A DNA stretch of 64,000 bases from a virus: IMG/VR virus record IMGVR_UViG_3300025121_000035, positions 20,044-84,043 of that record; one strand, written 5' to 3'. The notes below the pieces were generated by a model. It was not told where the DNA came from and made no database searches. It was given only the letters and a program-made list of their open reading frames with translations. The position numbers were made by a program, and so were the translations under genes. Positions 18,154 to 26,367 of this stretch are shown in pieces. How positions within the stretch are numbered: the stretch's first letter is position 1; every line of letters starts with the position of its first letter.

Positions 18154-18600
18154 ATGATAAAAACTTTTAAACAATATAATGAAAGTGTAAAAGATTTACT
18201 GATTGGTAAATCTGATGAAGATGTAAAAAAAGGATTAGATAATTTACCTAATAATAAAAAAATAGAAACAATTATTAAGTATCAATTAGATTATTCTTTA
18301 TTACCTAGAAATAGCGAAGGTATTTGTACTTATTATGGTCATTTAGATTGTAGTTTTAATAAATTAACTAGTTTGCCTGACAATTTAACTGTTAATGGTC
18401 ATTTATATTGTTATGATAATCTATTAACTAGTTTGCCTGATAATTTAATTGTTAATGGTTTTTTAAATTGTAGACATAATCAATTAAAAAAATTACCAGA
18501 TAATTTAATTGTTAAAGGTGATTTATATTGTGGTTATAATAATCAATTACCAGAAGGTATTAAAAAACCAAAAGGTGTAAAAGGGAATCTTTATAAATAG
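18154..18600 (+). CDS. Leucine-rich-repeat protein with MIKTFKQYNES leader
   Basis: 148 residues from ATG 18154. An upstream in-frame ATG at 18133 exists, but the corresponding leader before the next paralog is broken by a stop (ATGTTAAAACAATAA), so the second ATG is the real start. Leader MIKTFKQYNES, module VKDLLIGKSDEDVKKGLDNL, then four LTSLPDNLTVNGHLYC-type repeats and the KPKGVKGNLYK tail. Same architecture as the gene at 17622; role unknown, candidate internal virion or injected protein. Confidence 0.75.
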   Translation: MIKTFKQYNESVKDLLIGKSDEDVKKGLDNLPNNKKIETIIKYQLDYSLLPRNSEGICTYYGHLDCSFNKLTSLPDNLTVNGHLYCYDNLLTSLPDNLIVNGFLNCRHNQLKKLPDNLIVKGDLYCGYNNQLPEGIKKPKGVKGNLYK

Positions 18601-18608
18601 TTTCTAAA

Positions 18609-18620
18609 TTTAATATATAC
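18609..18620 (+). promoter_or_regulatory. TTTAATATATAC motif before the 684-residue paralog
   Basis: Identical to the copy at 18119-18130 and at the same distance (23 bp) from the ATG. The surrounding 50 bp are also nearly identical, showing a duplication that copied the promoter with the gene start. Confidence 0.45.
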
Positions 18621-18643
18621 ATATGTTAAAACAATAATTAAAT

Positions 18644-20698
18644 ATGATAAAAACTTTTAAACAATATAATGAAAATATTATAGATTATCTTAAGCCTAAA
18701 TCTAAAGATGAAATTATTAAAAATATTAAAATTTATATAAAAAAATATTATTTAGAAAAAGGTTATATTGTTTTACCACACTCAGAATATATTTGGATCG
18801 GTAAAGATGAAAATAATAATACAAAACTTATTACTTCTTTACATATAGAAGGTGTTCGTGTTTTACTATATAATAAAAATATGATTAAAAAAGATTCTTA
18901 TATAATACCATATGAAGTATTAAGTACTGATATAATAGATAATATAACATCAGCTTTACGATATATAAAAAAACCTATAAATGAGGGAATTACTAATATA
19001 CTAAAAGGAAAATCAAAAGATGATATATTAAAAACTATTAGCAAAATTGATATTAGTAATGATATATTTTATGTTATAAAAAAATATACTGAAGTATATC
19101 CACAAGAAGTAGAATTTTTTGTAGAATTTATTAATAATTATCCGATAAAATCATATTTATATGATGATATATATAATTATTTTTATAATGGATATAATGT
19201 TTTTTCAAGCATTAAACAATATAAAAATATTTTAGATGATAAAGATAAAGTAGAAGATTTAATTAGTGTTTTAGATGCTAGATTAAATAGTTTAGATGAT
19301 GATAATGATTTATTACCAAATTTTGATATAATTATATCATTTATAAAAGATTTACTTAAAACAAGTTGGGCTACAAAAATTATATATGAATCTGTAAAAG
19401 ATTTACTGAAGGGTAAATCAGATGAAGAAATAGAAAAAACATTAAAAGAATTAAATATATTAGAAAAAGTTAAAAAAGTTAAATCATATAATTTAAATGA
19501 TAAATATATGCCATCAGATAAAGAAATTCAAAAAGCATTAGAAGATAATTGGAGAAATGTTAATTTGAAAAATGTTATTTATATTGATGATAAAATTTTA
19601 TTAGATGTATCATTAAAAACTTTAAAATTAGCACATCTTGTAATAAAATATAAATTACCCGAAAATTTTTTTCCACAAGAATATATTGATGTAAAAAACA
19701 AAACAATTTTAAATATTAAAAAATATTATGATAAATTACGTAAATTATTAATAAATAAGAATATAAATAATGAAAATAAATTTTATTTACATTCTGATTT
19801 AAAACAAGATGAATTATTTTTAAGGAATAATGAAGAAGGTGATGAAGAAGGAATAACTGAACATATTATTTATGTATTATATCCTGAACAAGTAGGTGTT
19901 GATTTAATTTTATATGATATTGATGAATCTAAATCATATAAGTTATATTATGAAGATTTGAATCTTTTTATTTTAAAAAAAATTGATGACATATTAACTA
20001 ATGTATTTTATAATTTTAATCAACAAGGACAAACAAAAGAAGATCAAAAAGAAATAAACGAAAATGTTAAAAATTTGTTGAAGGGTAAATCAGATGAAGA
20101 AATAGAAAAAGCATTAAAAGAATTAGATATATTAGAAAAAGTTGAAAAAGTTAAATCATATAATTTGGATGATAAATATATGCCATCAGATGAAGAAGTT
20201 AAAAACTATTTGGATAATTTAGATAAAACAGATATTGAAAAAGTACAATTAATATTTAAATATGAATTATCTGAAAAATTCTTACCTAAAAATTATGAAT
20301 TATATAAAAAAAGGTATATTAAAAATATTAAAAAATTTTTTAAAAAACTATATGATAATCAAATAAAATATAATATTGGACAATCTGAAGATTATTATAA
20401 ACCACCAAATATTGATAATTTTTATTTTAATATTGATGATTTAAATATTAAAAATATTTATTCTTATCGTTTATCGTATAAATATGATATGCATTATATT
20501 AATCGTATATGTTATAATAATATATCTACATCAGTTATAGATGAAGAAGATATGGATGATGATAATATAGATGATAATATAGATAGTTATGAAACTATAC
20601 CTTATGAAAATTTAAATATATTTGATTTAAAAGAAATATATTTACTATTAAAAACATTTATAAATAAAAATATTGTAAAGCAATTCATATATTTTTAA
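18644..20698 (+). CDS. Multi-module protein with four leader-like/GKS modules
   Basis: 684 residues. The N-terminal leader MIKTFKQYNE is followed by NIIDYLKPKSKDEII. The same module recurs inside the protein after Glu114 (PINE, then GITNILKGKSKDD), Glu249 (IIYE, then SVKDLLKGKSDEE) and Glu473 (EINE, then NVKNLLKGKSDEE). Each repeat is preceded by an (I/Y)-x-E tripeptide, which fits the L/I-x-E cleavage consensus of the T4 gp21 prohead protease. Between the modules are charged helical segments (KVKSYNLNDKYMPSDKEI twice). Either this is a polyprotein cut in the head, or fused tandem copies of shorter paralogs. No enzymatic motif is recognised. Confidence 0.65.
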   Translation: MIKTFKQYNENIIDYLKPKSKDEIIKNIKIYIKKYYLEKGYIVLPHSEYIWIGKDENNNTKLITSLHIEGVRVLLYNKNMIKKDSYIIPYEVLSTDIIDNITSALRYIKKPINEGITNILKGKSKDDILKTISKIDISNDIFYVIKKYTEVYPQEVEFFVEFINNYPIKSYLYDDIYNYFYNGYNVFSSIKQYKNILDDKDKVEDLISVLDARLNSLDDDNDLLPNFDIIISFIKDLLKTSWATKIIYESVKDLLKGKSDEEIEKTLKELNILEKVKKVKSYNLNDKYMPSDKEIQKALEDNWRNVNLKNVIYIDDKILLDVSLKTLKLAHLVIKYKLPENFFPQEYIDVKNKTILNIKKYYDKLRKLLINKNINNENKFYLHSDLKQDELFLRNNEEGDEEGITEHIIYVLYPEQVGVDLILYDIDESKSYKLYYEDLNLFILKKIDDILTNVFYNFNQQGQTKEDQKEINENVKNLLKGKSDEEIEKALKELDILEKVEKVKSYNLDDKYMPSDEEVKNYLDNLDKTDIEKVQLIFKYELSEKFLPKNYELYKKRYIKNIKKFFKKLYDNQIKYNIGQSEDYYKPPNIDNFYFNIDDLNIKNIYSYRLSYKYDMHYINRICYNNISTSVIDEEDMDDDNIDDNIDSYETIPYENLNIFDLKEIYLLLKTFINKNIVKQFIYF

Positions 20699-20704
20699 GA
20701 TAAT

Positions 20705-20755
20705 CAATAGTTAAAGAAAACCATTAAATATTTAATTTAATGGACGATTTTTATC
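20705..20755 (+). mobile_element. IS605-like left-end remnant
   Basis: The stretch with TTAAAGAAAACCATTAAAT and TTTAATGGACGA repeats the hairpin found at the left end of the ORF-less element at 40223 and, more distantly, of the tnpB element. No right end follows, so it is a relic or a chance solo hairpin. Confidence 0.45.
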
Positions 20756-20772
20756 AAAACAGGCTTCAATTA

Positions 20773-20784
20773 TTTAATATATAA
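20773..20784 (+). promoter_or_regulatory. TTTAATATATAA motif before histone-like gene
   Basis: Candidate promoter element 32 bp before the ATG at 20817; same motif family as at 18119. Confidence 0.4.
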
Positions 20785-20816
20785 AATAAAACAAAAAAAA
20801 TAATAAATTAGAAATT

Positions 20817-21002
20817 ATGGAAGAACGTATAACATTAGATCAACTTATTGAATTAGTCGAAGAAGTTAGAAAAGATTATGATAAGTTTTATGATAAAGGA
20901 GTTAAAGCTGCCGCTACTCGTCTTAGAAAAGGATTACAAGATATAATCAAAATATCGAAAGATATGAGAGTTCAAGCAATCGAACACAAAAAATCATTAT
21001 AA
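20817..21002 (+). CDS. Histone H1-like (Hc1-family) DNA-binding protein
   Basis: 61 residues: MEERITLDQLIELVEEVRKD, then YDKFYDKGVKAAATRLRKGL and a basic helical end. The pattern 'KD.DKFY.KG.KAA.TR.RK..Q' is that of small Hc1-type histone-like proteins common in Bacteroidetes. It should bind DNA and may compact the phage or host chromosome. Own gene between an IS-like relic and a strong terminator; a TTTAATATATAA motif lies upstream. The family call is good; timing and target are unknown. Confidence 0.8.
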   Translation: MEERITLDQLIELVEEVRKDYDKFYDKGVKAAATRLRKGLQDIIKISKDMRVQAIEHKKSL

Positions 21003-21005
21003 AAG

Positions 21006-21040
21006 AAAAAAAGGGATATATAATTTATATCCCTTTTTTT
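21006..21040. terminator. Strong intrinsic terminator, usable both ways
   Basis: GGGATATA and TATATCCC form the stem with a 5-nt loop, flanked by A7 on the left and T7 on the right, extending the pairing. It ends the histone-like gene, and the A/T flanks let it act on the minus strand too. Confidence 0.9.
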
Positions 21041-21041
21041 G

Positions 21042-21057
21042 TGTTCCACGTGGAACA
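21042..21057. other. parS-like site TGTTCCACGTGGAACA
   Basis: A perfect 16-bp palindrome matching the chromosomal parS consensus TGTTNCACGTGNAACA bound by ParB. A second identical copy lies at 50831-50846, and a Soj-type ParA is encoded at 36647. No parB gene is visible in the window. Confidence 0.8.
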
Positions 21058-21166
21058 ATTATTTAATTTTTATCTTTTTTATATAAATCGTCAAATTCAT
21101 CTATTAAACTAAAGATTTATCGATTTTCTTTGACGTATAATATAAATTATACTCTTTGATAAGTAA

Positions 21167-21520
21167 TTATTCTACTTTTAAAATATCTTTAAACGCTTTT
21201 TTAAAACTTTCTTTTGGCATACCACCATGTGACATTTGAGGTTGTTCGTTCATAGGTATAAATAACAGTGATGGAATACTTTGAATACCAAATGCTGATG
21301 CTAATTCGTGTTCTTCTTCAGTATTAATTTTGTATATATCTATTTTTCCATCATATTCTTTACTTAATTCATCAAGAATAGGCGCAATAGATTTACAGGG
21401 CATACACCAGTCTGCATACCAGTCAATTAAAGTAGGTTTATCACCTTCAAATTTCCAATCTTTATTTTTTTCATAATCGAATACTTTTGTTTTAAATGTT
21501 TCTGTTGTTAAATTTTCCAT
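21167..21520 (-). CDS. trxA: Thioredoxin
   Basis: 117 residues. Active-site WYADWCMPCKSIAPILDELS is the thioredoxin WCxxC motif with CMPC in place of CGPC; later features VYKIN-like strand DIYKINTEEEHELASAFGIQ and the cis-Pro SIPSLLFI are in place. It transfers electrons from thioredoxin reductase to disulfides, and class II NrdJ in this window is the natural partner. Single gene on the minus strand, facing the terminator and parS site downstream. Firm assignment; phage-encoded thioredoxin is also known from T4-like and T7-related contexts. Confidence 0.93.
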   Translation of the reverse strand: MENLTTETFKTKVFDYEKNKDWKFEGDKPTLIDWYADWCMPCKSIAPILDELSKEYDGKIDIYKINTEEEHELASAFGIQSIPSLLFIPMNEQPQMSHGGMPKESFKKAFKDILKVE

Positions 21521-21634
21521 AATTTTATAATTATTTTTTTAGTTATATGTTTCCTTAACATATCAATTATAATGCCTAATAATTAAATCGGCAACATTGT
21601 CATATTTATATAGTTTTAAATTTGTAAAGTTTAA

Positions 21635-21646
21635 TTTAATATATAA
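21635..21646 (+). promoter_or_regulatory. TTTAATATATAA motif before 21652 gene
   Basis: Ends 5 bp before the ATG; same motif family as at 18119 and 18609. Confidence 0.4.
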
Positions 21647-21651
21647 TAGAT

Positions 21652-22413
21652 ATGAAAACATTTAAACAATTTAATGAAAGTGTAAAAGATTTACTGATTG
21701 GTAAATCTGATGAAGAAATTATTAGATTATTAAATAGATTATCACCAAATGAAATGTTGATTACTTCTATTCAAAATAATTATATTTATGGTGTAAAAAA
21801 ATCTATAGAATTAGGTGCTTCCATTGACACCGAAGAATCTAAACCAATTAAGATAGCGAGTGAAAAGGGATATGTAGATATAGTTAAAATATTACTAAAT
21901 AATAATGCTAATCCATTTAAAGTACATATTATAAATAGTGAAAAATATGATGAAATATATAATTTAATTTCTAAATATAGAAATAAGTCAGTTAATGAAT
22001 CAGTAAGAGATCTACTTCAACCAAAATCTGATGATGAAATGATTAAAGCATTAGAAGGTTTATCTGATTCAGATAAGATTATACAAATAATTAAATATCA
22101 ATTAGATTATGATTTACTACCTAGAAATAGTGAAGGTATTTGTACTTTTTATGGTCATTTAGATTGTGAACAGAACCAATTAACTAGTTTACCTGATAAT
22201 TTAGTTGTAAATGGTGATTTATATTGTTATCATAATCAATTAACTAGTTTACCAGAAAACTTAGTTGTTAAAGGTAATTTAGATTGTAGTTATAATGAAT
22301 TAAAAAGTTTACCCGAAAATTTAGTTGTTAAAGGTGATTTATATTGTAGAGATAATCCGTTACCAAAAAATATTAAAAAACCAAAAGGTGTAAAAGGAGA
22401 ACTTATATTATGA
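21652..22413 (+). CDS. Ankyrin/LRR fusion with two leader modules
   Basis: 253 residues. Leader MKTFKQFNES and module VKDLLIGKSDEEII, then an ankyrin-like unit (IELGASIDTEESKPIKIASE, GYVDIVKILLNNNANPF). At residues 112-118 the leader core returns as KSVNESVRDLLQPKSDDEMI, then LRR units of the LTSLPENLVVKGNLDC type and the KPKGVKGELIL tail. So it looks like two family members joined head to tail, with a V-N-E site at the junction. Its stop overlaps the start of the next gene by 4 bp (ATGA), so the two are translationally coupled. Function unknown. Confidence 0.72.
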   Translation: MKTFKQFNESVKDLLIGKSDEEIIRLLNRLSPNEMLITSIQNNYIYGVKKSIELGASIDTEESKPIKIASEKGYVDIVKILLNNNANPFKVHIINSEKYDEIYNLISKYRNKSVNESVRDLLQPKSDDEMIKALEGLSDSDKIIQIIKYQLDYDLLPRNSEGICTFYGHLDCEQNQLTSLPDNLVVNGDLYCYHNQLTSLPENLVVKGNLDCSYNELKSLPENLVVKGDLYCRDNPLPKNIKKPKGVKGELIL

Positions 22414-23048
22414 TAAAAACATATAAACAATATAATGAGTCAGTAAAAGATTTACTTAAAGGCAAGTCCGATGAAGATGTAAAAAAAGGGTTAGAAGGAT
22501 TATCTGATTTAGATAAAATATCTACTATCAGTAGATATAATATAAATCAAAAATTTTTACCTTCAGATGAAAATATTAAAAAAATTTTAAGCAAATTTAA
22601 ATTATTTGATATATTATTTTTTGTAAAAGGAAACAATCTACCTATTAGATTTATGCCATCAGATGAAGAAATAGAAAAAGAATTAGATAAATTAACATAT
22701 AAAAAAAGAATAGATACAATAGAAAGATTTAAATTATCAGATAAATTTTTACCAAAAAGAGCAAAAACTCAAAGATTACAAACTATACAAAAAATTCGTG
22801 AAATAATAAAACAACGCGGATCATTTAATAACTTTAAAAGTACATATATTTTAGATAGATTCATTTGGTGGGATAATAATTATGATGCACTTTTATTAGC
22901 AGAAATAGGATATAATGGAATAGTATGTTATGGTTATATTAATCAAATAGATAATAAAATTAAATATAAATATGATGATTTGGATTATTTTACAGTTAAT
23001 TTTATTATGAAAGTATTAAAAAATCAAATTAAAGAAGGTAGATTTTAA
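22410..23048 (+). CDS. Leader-module family protein without LRR
   Basis: 212 residues. Leader MIKTYKQYNES, module VKDLLKGKSDEDVKKGLEGL, then a repeated short motif (YNINQKFLPSDENIKK, NNLPIRFMPSDEEIEKEL, FKLSDKFLPKRAK) also found in the 684-residue paralog, and a C-terminal alpha/beta domain (YDALLLAEIGYNGIVCYGYI). No known family recognised. Coupled by ATGA overlap to the gene at 21652. Confidence 0.68.
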   Translation: MIKTYKQYNESVKDLLKGKSDEDVKKGLEGLSDLDKISTISRYNINQKFLPSDENIKKILSKFKLFDILFFVKGNNLPIRFMPSDEEIEKELDKLTYKKRIDTIERFKLSDKFLPKRAKTQRLQTIQKIREIIKQRGSFNNFKSTYILDRFIWWDNNYDALLLAEIGYNGIVCYGYINQIDNKIKYKYDDLDYFTVNFIMKVLKNQIKEGRF

Positions 23049-23049
23049 C

Positions 23050-23098
23050 CTAAATCATGAACTATCAACTACACTAAATATGCTTTGTTAGTCAAAAA
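23050..23098 (-). mobile_element. IS605-like right-end remnant
   Basis: Read on the minus strand it gives TATTTAGTGTAGTTGATAGTTCATG, close to the right ends of the tnpB element and the ORF-less element (both ending GTAGTTCAT). No left end is adjacent. Confidence 0.35.
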
Positions 23099-23123
23099 AT
23101 TTTAAACAGATTTATAAAAATAT

Positions 23124-23783
23124 TTAATAACTTAATATAAAATTTACATATACAACATAAGATACTTTAACACACTTTCCTCTTTGTTTTCCTGGAATAT
23201 AGTCTGGTAAATTATTGATAACTCTTAATGCTTCTTTATCTAAATTTGGATCTACACCTTTTAATATTTTAACATTAGATACTTTACCTTTTTCATTTAC
23301 AACAAATTGAACATATACTTTACCTTGTATATTATTTTCTTTACATATTTCCGGATATTTAATATTTTTTGTTATATATGTATGAACATTACCTTGTGTA
23401 AATATTGGCATTTCTTCCACAATAATAAACGGAACATCTGATATTTCTTCTTCATCATCTAATTCAGGTATATTAATTTCTATATCTTCATTTGATTCTG
23501 TATTTTCTATTTCCAATTCTTCTTTTATTTCTATATTATCTGCAACTATATTTATAACTTCTATAACTTTTGGTATAGGGGGTTTTATCTTTTCAGTTCT
23601 TGTAATAGGAATTATTTCTTCGTCAATTATAGTTATAGGTAATTCACCTAAATCATGTATAGTTTTAGTACTATTCCATTCAAAAGCAATTAACATTAAT
23701 ACTAATGCAATTACAAAACCTATTTGTAAAAAAATACTTCTTTGGTTTTCTAAATTTACTTTATCTGATTTTTTCTGTTCCAT
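23124..23783 (-). CDS. TonB-like energy-transducing protein, Bacteroidetes type
   Basis: 219 residues. Short cytoplasmic N-terminus (MEQKKSDKVNLENQRSIFLQ), one membrane helix (IGFVIALVLMLIAFEW), a Glu/Pro/Ile-rich periplasmic spacer (about 50-125), and a C-terminal TonB domain: HTYITKNIKYPEICKENNIQ, GKVYVQFVVNEKGKVSNV and ILKGVDPNLDKEALRVI, ending PGKQRGKCVKVSYVVYVNFI. This matches Bacteroidetes TonB paralogs in layout. Such proteins pass proton-motive energy to outer-membrane transporters. In a phage it might alter receptor status or host nutrient uptake. Single gene, no ExbB/D partners. Likely acquired from a host. Confidence 0.9.
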   Translation of the reverse strand: MEQKKSDKVNLENQRSIFLQIGFVIALVLMLIAFEWNSTKTIHDLGELPITIIDEEIIPITRTEKIKPPIPKVIEVINIVADNIEIKEELEIENTESNEDIEINIPELDDEEEISDVPFIIVEEMPIFTQGNVHTYITKNIKYPEICKENNIQGKVYVQFVVNEKGKVSNVKILKGVDPNLDKEALRVINNLPDYIPGKQRGKCVKVSYVVYVNFILSY

Positions 23784-23824
23784 AATTTTTAATTTTTATT
23801 ATAATAAAACAAAAACCATACCAA

Positions 23825-24664
23825 TTATAGACTATCAAAATATGTCATATCACTGATACTTGAATCATCTGACCAGTGAGCTGATGTAAATTTACCTTTC
23901 GGAGATACAGTAACACCAATTAAATGTCTTTTATCAGATATAGATTTTGTAAAATCATATATAAAATACTGATTAGTAAATGGATTAACATAACTATTCC
24001 ACATACTTTCAGATGTACTAATACACCAATGTTTTGATCCAATTGCACAAGATGCTTTATAATTATTTACTTGTAATACTAATAATTCTGGTGTAGATAT
24101 TTTAATTTCTATATCACCGTTTTCTACAAAACTATCTATTTTTTTTAACATTGTTTCTAAATTATAATTACCAGATAAATTAGTGATTAGTGATTTAGTA
24201 TCATTAATTAAGTCATGTACATTTTTATATTTACCACCTTTTTTAGAATAGAAATCTATAATATTTTTAGACCATTGGCTATTTAATTTAATTAATGATT
24301 TTAATTCATCATTAGCTAATTCTCTTGTTCTTGATGGTAATGCTTTTAATACTTGATTAATCTTTGTATTAATTTCAAAATCTTGTATATAATCAAATAA
24401 ATCTTCAAACTTTTTAAAAGTATCTACTGGTTTATCTATTTTAATTTCATCTAATAATTTTAATAATTCTTCTAAACGACTAATATCAATTCTTTCTTCA
24501 AAATACCATTCGGTAAATTTTCCTAAATATCCGGGATTATTTTTAAATAATTCCTTTAATTTTAAGAATCTTTCATCATTTTCTTTAATATGATGTTTTC
24601 TTAATACTGTTAAAGCTTTCTGCTTATTTTCGAATATTTTATATGTTGCTAAATTTTTAAACAT
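23825..24664 (-). CDS. Phage protein of unknown function with C-terminal WCIS region
   Basis: 279 residues. Helical N-terminal two thirds, then a compact C-terminal domain: YKASCAIGSKHWCISTSESM, NSYVNPFTNQYFIYDFTKSI and HLIGVTVSPKGKFTSAHWSDD. This 'GS..WCI....W..Y....QYFIYD' pattern is familiar from uncharacterised phage proteins, but I know no function. The N-terminus MFKNLATYKIFENK has an I-F-E before Asn, possibly another capsid-targeting-like leader. Tandem AT-rich 21-bp repeats precede its start at about 24690-24732. Confidence 0.6.
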   Translation of the reverse strand: MFKNLATYKIFENKQKALTVLRKHHIKENDERFLKLKELFKNNPGYLGKFTEWYFEERIDISRLEELLKLLDEIKIDKPVDTFKKFEDLFDYIQDFEINTKINQVLKALPSRTRELANDELKSLIKLNSQWSKNIIDFYSKKGGKYKNVHDLINDTKSLITNLSGNYNLETMLKKIDSFVENGDIEIKISTPELLVLQVNNYKASCAIGSKHWCISTSESMWNSYVNPFTNQYFIYDFTKSISDKRHLIGVTVSPKGKFTSAHWSDDSSISDMTYFDSL

Positions 24665-24738
24665 TTTGAATATATTTATTTTTATTATTATATATTAATT
24701 TTTATTTTTATATATTAATTTTTATTTTTAAAAAATTG

Positions 24739-25350
24739 TTAAAGTTTACCGTTTATATCATCTTTATAAAATTCATTACTATCTTGATATATCTTTTTTA
24801 ATATAATGACACTTTCTGGTATTTTTACAAATTCTTCGTATTGTTGATTAAAACAAGCAAACCAACCATGTACAATCAAATCGTCAGGTACTTCTTTGAT
24901 ATAATTTTCTGAAACATCTAAATTACCATAAACTGTAAATTGTTTAGGCAATTCTGTTAATAAATTTTCTGATAAAAAAATATCATTACCTACTTTAAGA
25001 GATTTTGGTATGTTTCTAATATTATTTCGGCAACAATAGAAATTTTTATCAACTGTTATATTTTTACCTATTTTTTTCATTCCTGTAAAATTAACTTTTA
25101 CTGAACCATGAACGTGTAAATTATTAGGTAGTTCTTCTACTATTTGTTCTTCTATATTTAAATCTTCATGAATATGACAAATGCCATTTTCGTCTCTTGG
25201 TAATAATTCAAATGGTAAATTATATTTAATAATTTCTATTTTCTTCTCTTCATCATTTAAATGTTTTAATTTATCTAATATATATTCATATGATTTACCT
25301 TGAAGTGAATCATATATATTCTCATTTATAAATTCTTTAAAATTTTTCAT
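24739..25350 (-). CDS. LRR protein with MKNFKEFINE leader
   Basis: 203 residues. Leader MKNFKEFINE (I-N-E before NIYDSLQGKSYEYI) then PFELLPRDENGICH, which matches the PRNSEGIC segment of the plus-strand paralogs, and about five LRR-like units (IPKSLKVGNDIFLSENLL, LPKQFTVYGNLDVSEN). It is a divergent member of the same family but encoded on the opposite strand, so the family has spread by transposition or inversion rather than only by tandem duplication. Confidence 0.7.
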   Translation of the reverse strand: MKNFKEFINENIYDSLQGKSYEYILDKLKHLNDEEKKIEIIKYNLPFELLPRDENGICHIHEDLNIEEQIVEELPNNLHVHGSVKVNFTGMKKIGKNITVDKNFYCCRNNIRNIPKSLKVGNDIFLSENLLTELPKQFTVYGNLDVSENYIKEVPDDLIVHGWFACFNQQYEEFVKIPESVIILKKIYQDSNEFYKDDINGKL

Positions 25351-25380
25351 AAAACTATATATAAATAATTGAAAATTATA

Positions 25381-25728
25381 TTATTCATTTAGTTCTATAC
25401 GTTGATTTTCATTGTTTAATAATTCTTCTGTTTGTTTAGGTGTAGTTATATATCCAAACCCTATAGTTGGAATAGTACTTGCTATAGTTCCTTCTAATTT
25501 TCCATAATCAATATCTTCATATTTAATCAAAATATATCCATCACCATATTTTTTTATTACTTTAAATCGCCTTGGATTACAAATACAACTATGAGTAAGT
25601 GAATATGTTTTTGATTCCCAACAATCATACGATAAACCTTCTATAATTAAAGGTCTTAGATATTTACCATCATTTAATGACCATAACCCATCTGTTCTAA
25701 CACCGTATTTTTTTTGTTCCATTTTCAT
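25381..25728 (-). CDS. Hypothetical protein
   Basis: 115 residues, with a Cys/His feature (YDCWESKTYSLTHSCICNPR) and C-terminal acidic tail. No family recognised. Its start overlaps the stop of the upstream gene by 4 bp, so the two are coupled. Confidence 0.6.
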   Translation of the reverse strand: MKMEQKKYGVRTDGLWSLNDGKYLRPLIIEGLSYDCWESKTYSLTHSCICNPRRFKVIKKYGDGYILIKYEDIDYGKLEGTIASTIPTIGFGYITTPKQTEELLNNENQRIELNE

Positions 25729-26351
25729 AATATTCTTTTATTTAATGGATAGTCCACTTGAATTCCAATAATATCACCTTTTTTACAAATAGTTTTATGA
25801 AAACTTTCTACATTTTTAACATCATAGATTTCTCCATCAATTTCTACTTTCGGGTAAAGATCATCAAATTGTCCAGGCTTTCTTATCATATCATTTTTAA
25901 CACTAAATACAGTATGATTATTAGCAGTATATTTATTTATTGATTTAAATTTCTTAATATTTTTAGTTTCACCGTAATATAAATTCATACATATTATTTT
26001 AAATAATTCCCGGTCTCCGTTTTCTGGTGATCTTATTTTAAAACCAAACCCATAATCATTTTCATCACCTCCCATTTGGTCAATATATCTATCACTTGGT
26101 TCTATACTACATAACCAATTATATACAAAATCAAAACAAATATTTTCATTTATAGGATTTTGAAAATATTCTGCATTTTCTTTTTTACCCCAATATAATA
26201 TTAATTCGTTTTTATATTTAATAAAACAAGTTGCTTTATTATGTGTAGAAAATGCAATTTTAATAGCATTATTTAATACTTCAATAGAGTCAGATTTTAT
26301 ATCGAATGAATTTATAATTGCATTCTTATATAATTTATTTTCGTTTATCAT
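25725..26351 (-). CDS. Hypothetical protein
   Basis: 208 residues, soluble, mixed composition (NELILYWGKKENAEYFQNPI, QMGGDENDYGFGFKIRSPEN). No recognised motif. First gene of a two-gene unit with 25381; ends with TGA in an ATGA overlap, which also shows that TGA is a real stop in this genome. Confidence 0.6.
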   Translation of the reverse strand: MINENKLYKNAIINSFDIKSDSIEVLNNAIKIAFSTHNKATCFIKYKNELILYWGKKENAEYFQNPINENICFDFVYNWLCSIEPSDRYIDQMGGDENDYGFGFKIRSPENGDRELFKIICMNLYYGETKNIKKFKSINKYTANNHTVFSVKNDMIRKPGQFDDLYPKVEIDGEIYDVKNVESFHKTICKKGDIIGIQVDYPLNKRIL

Positions 26352-26367
26352 GATATTAATTATATAA

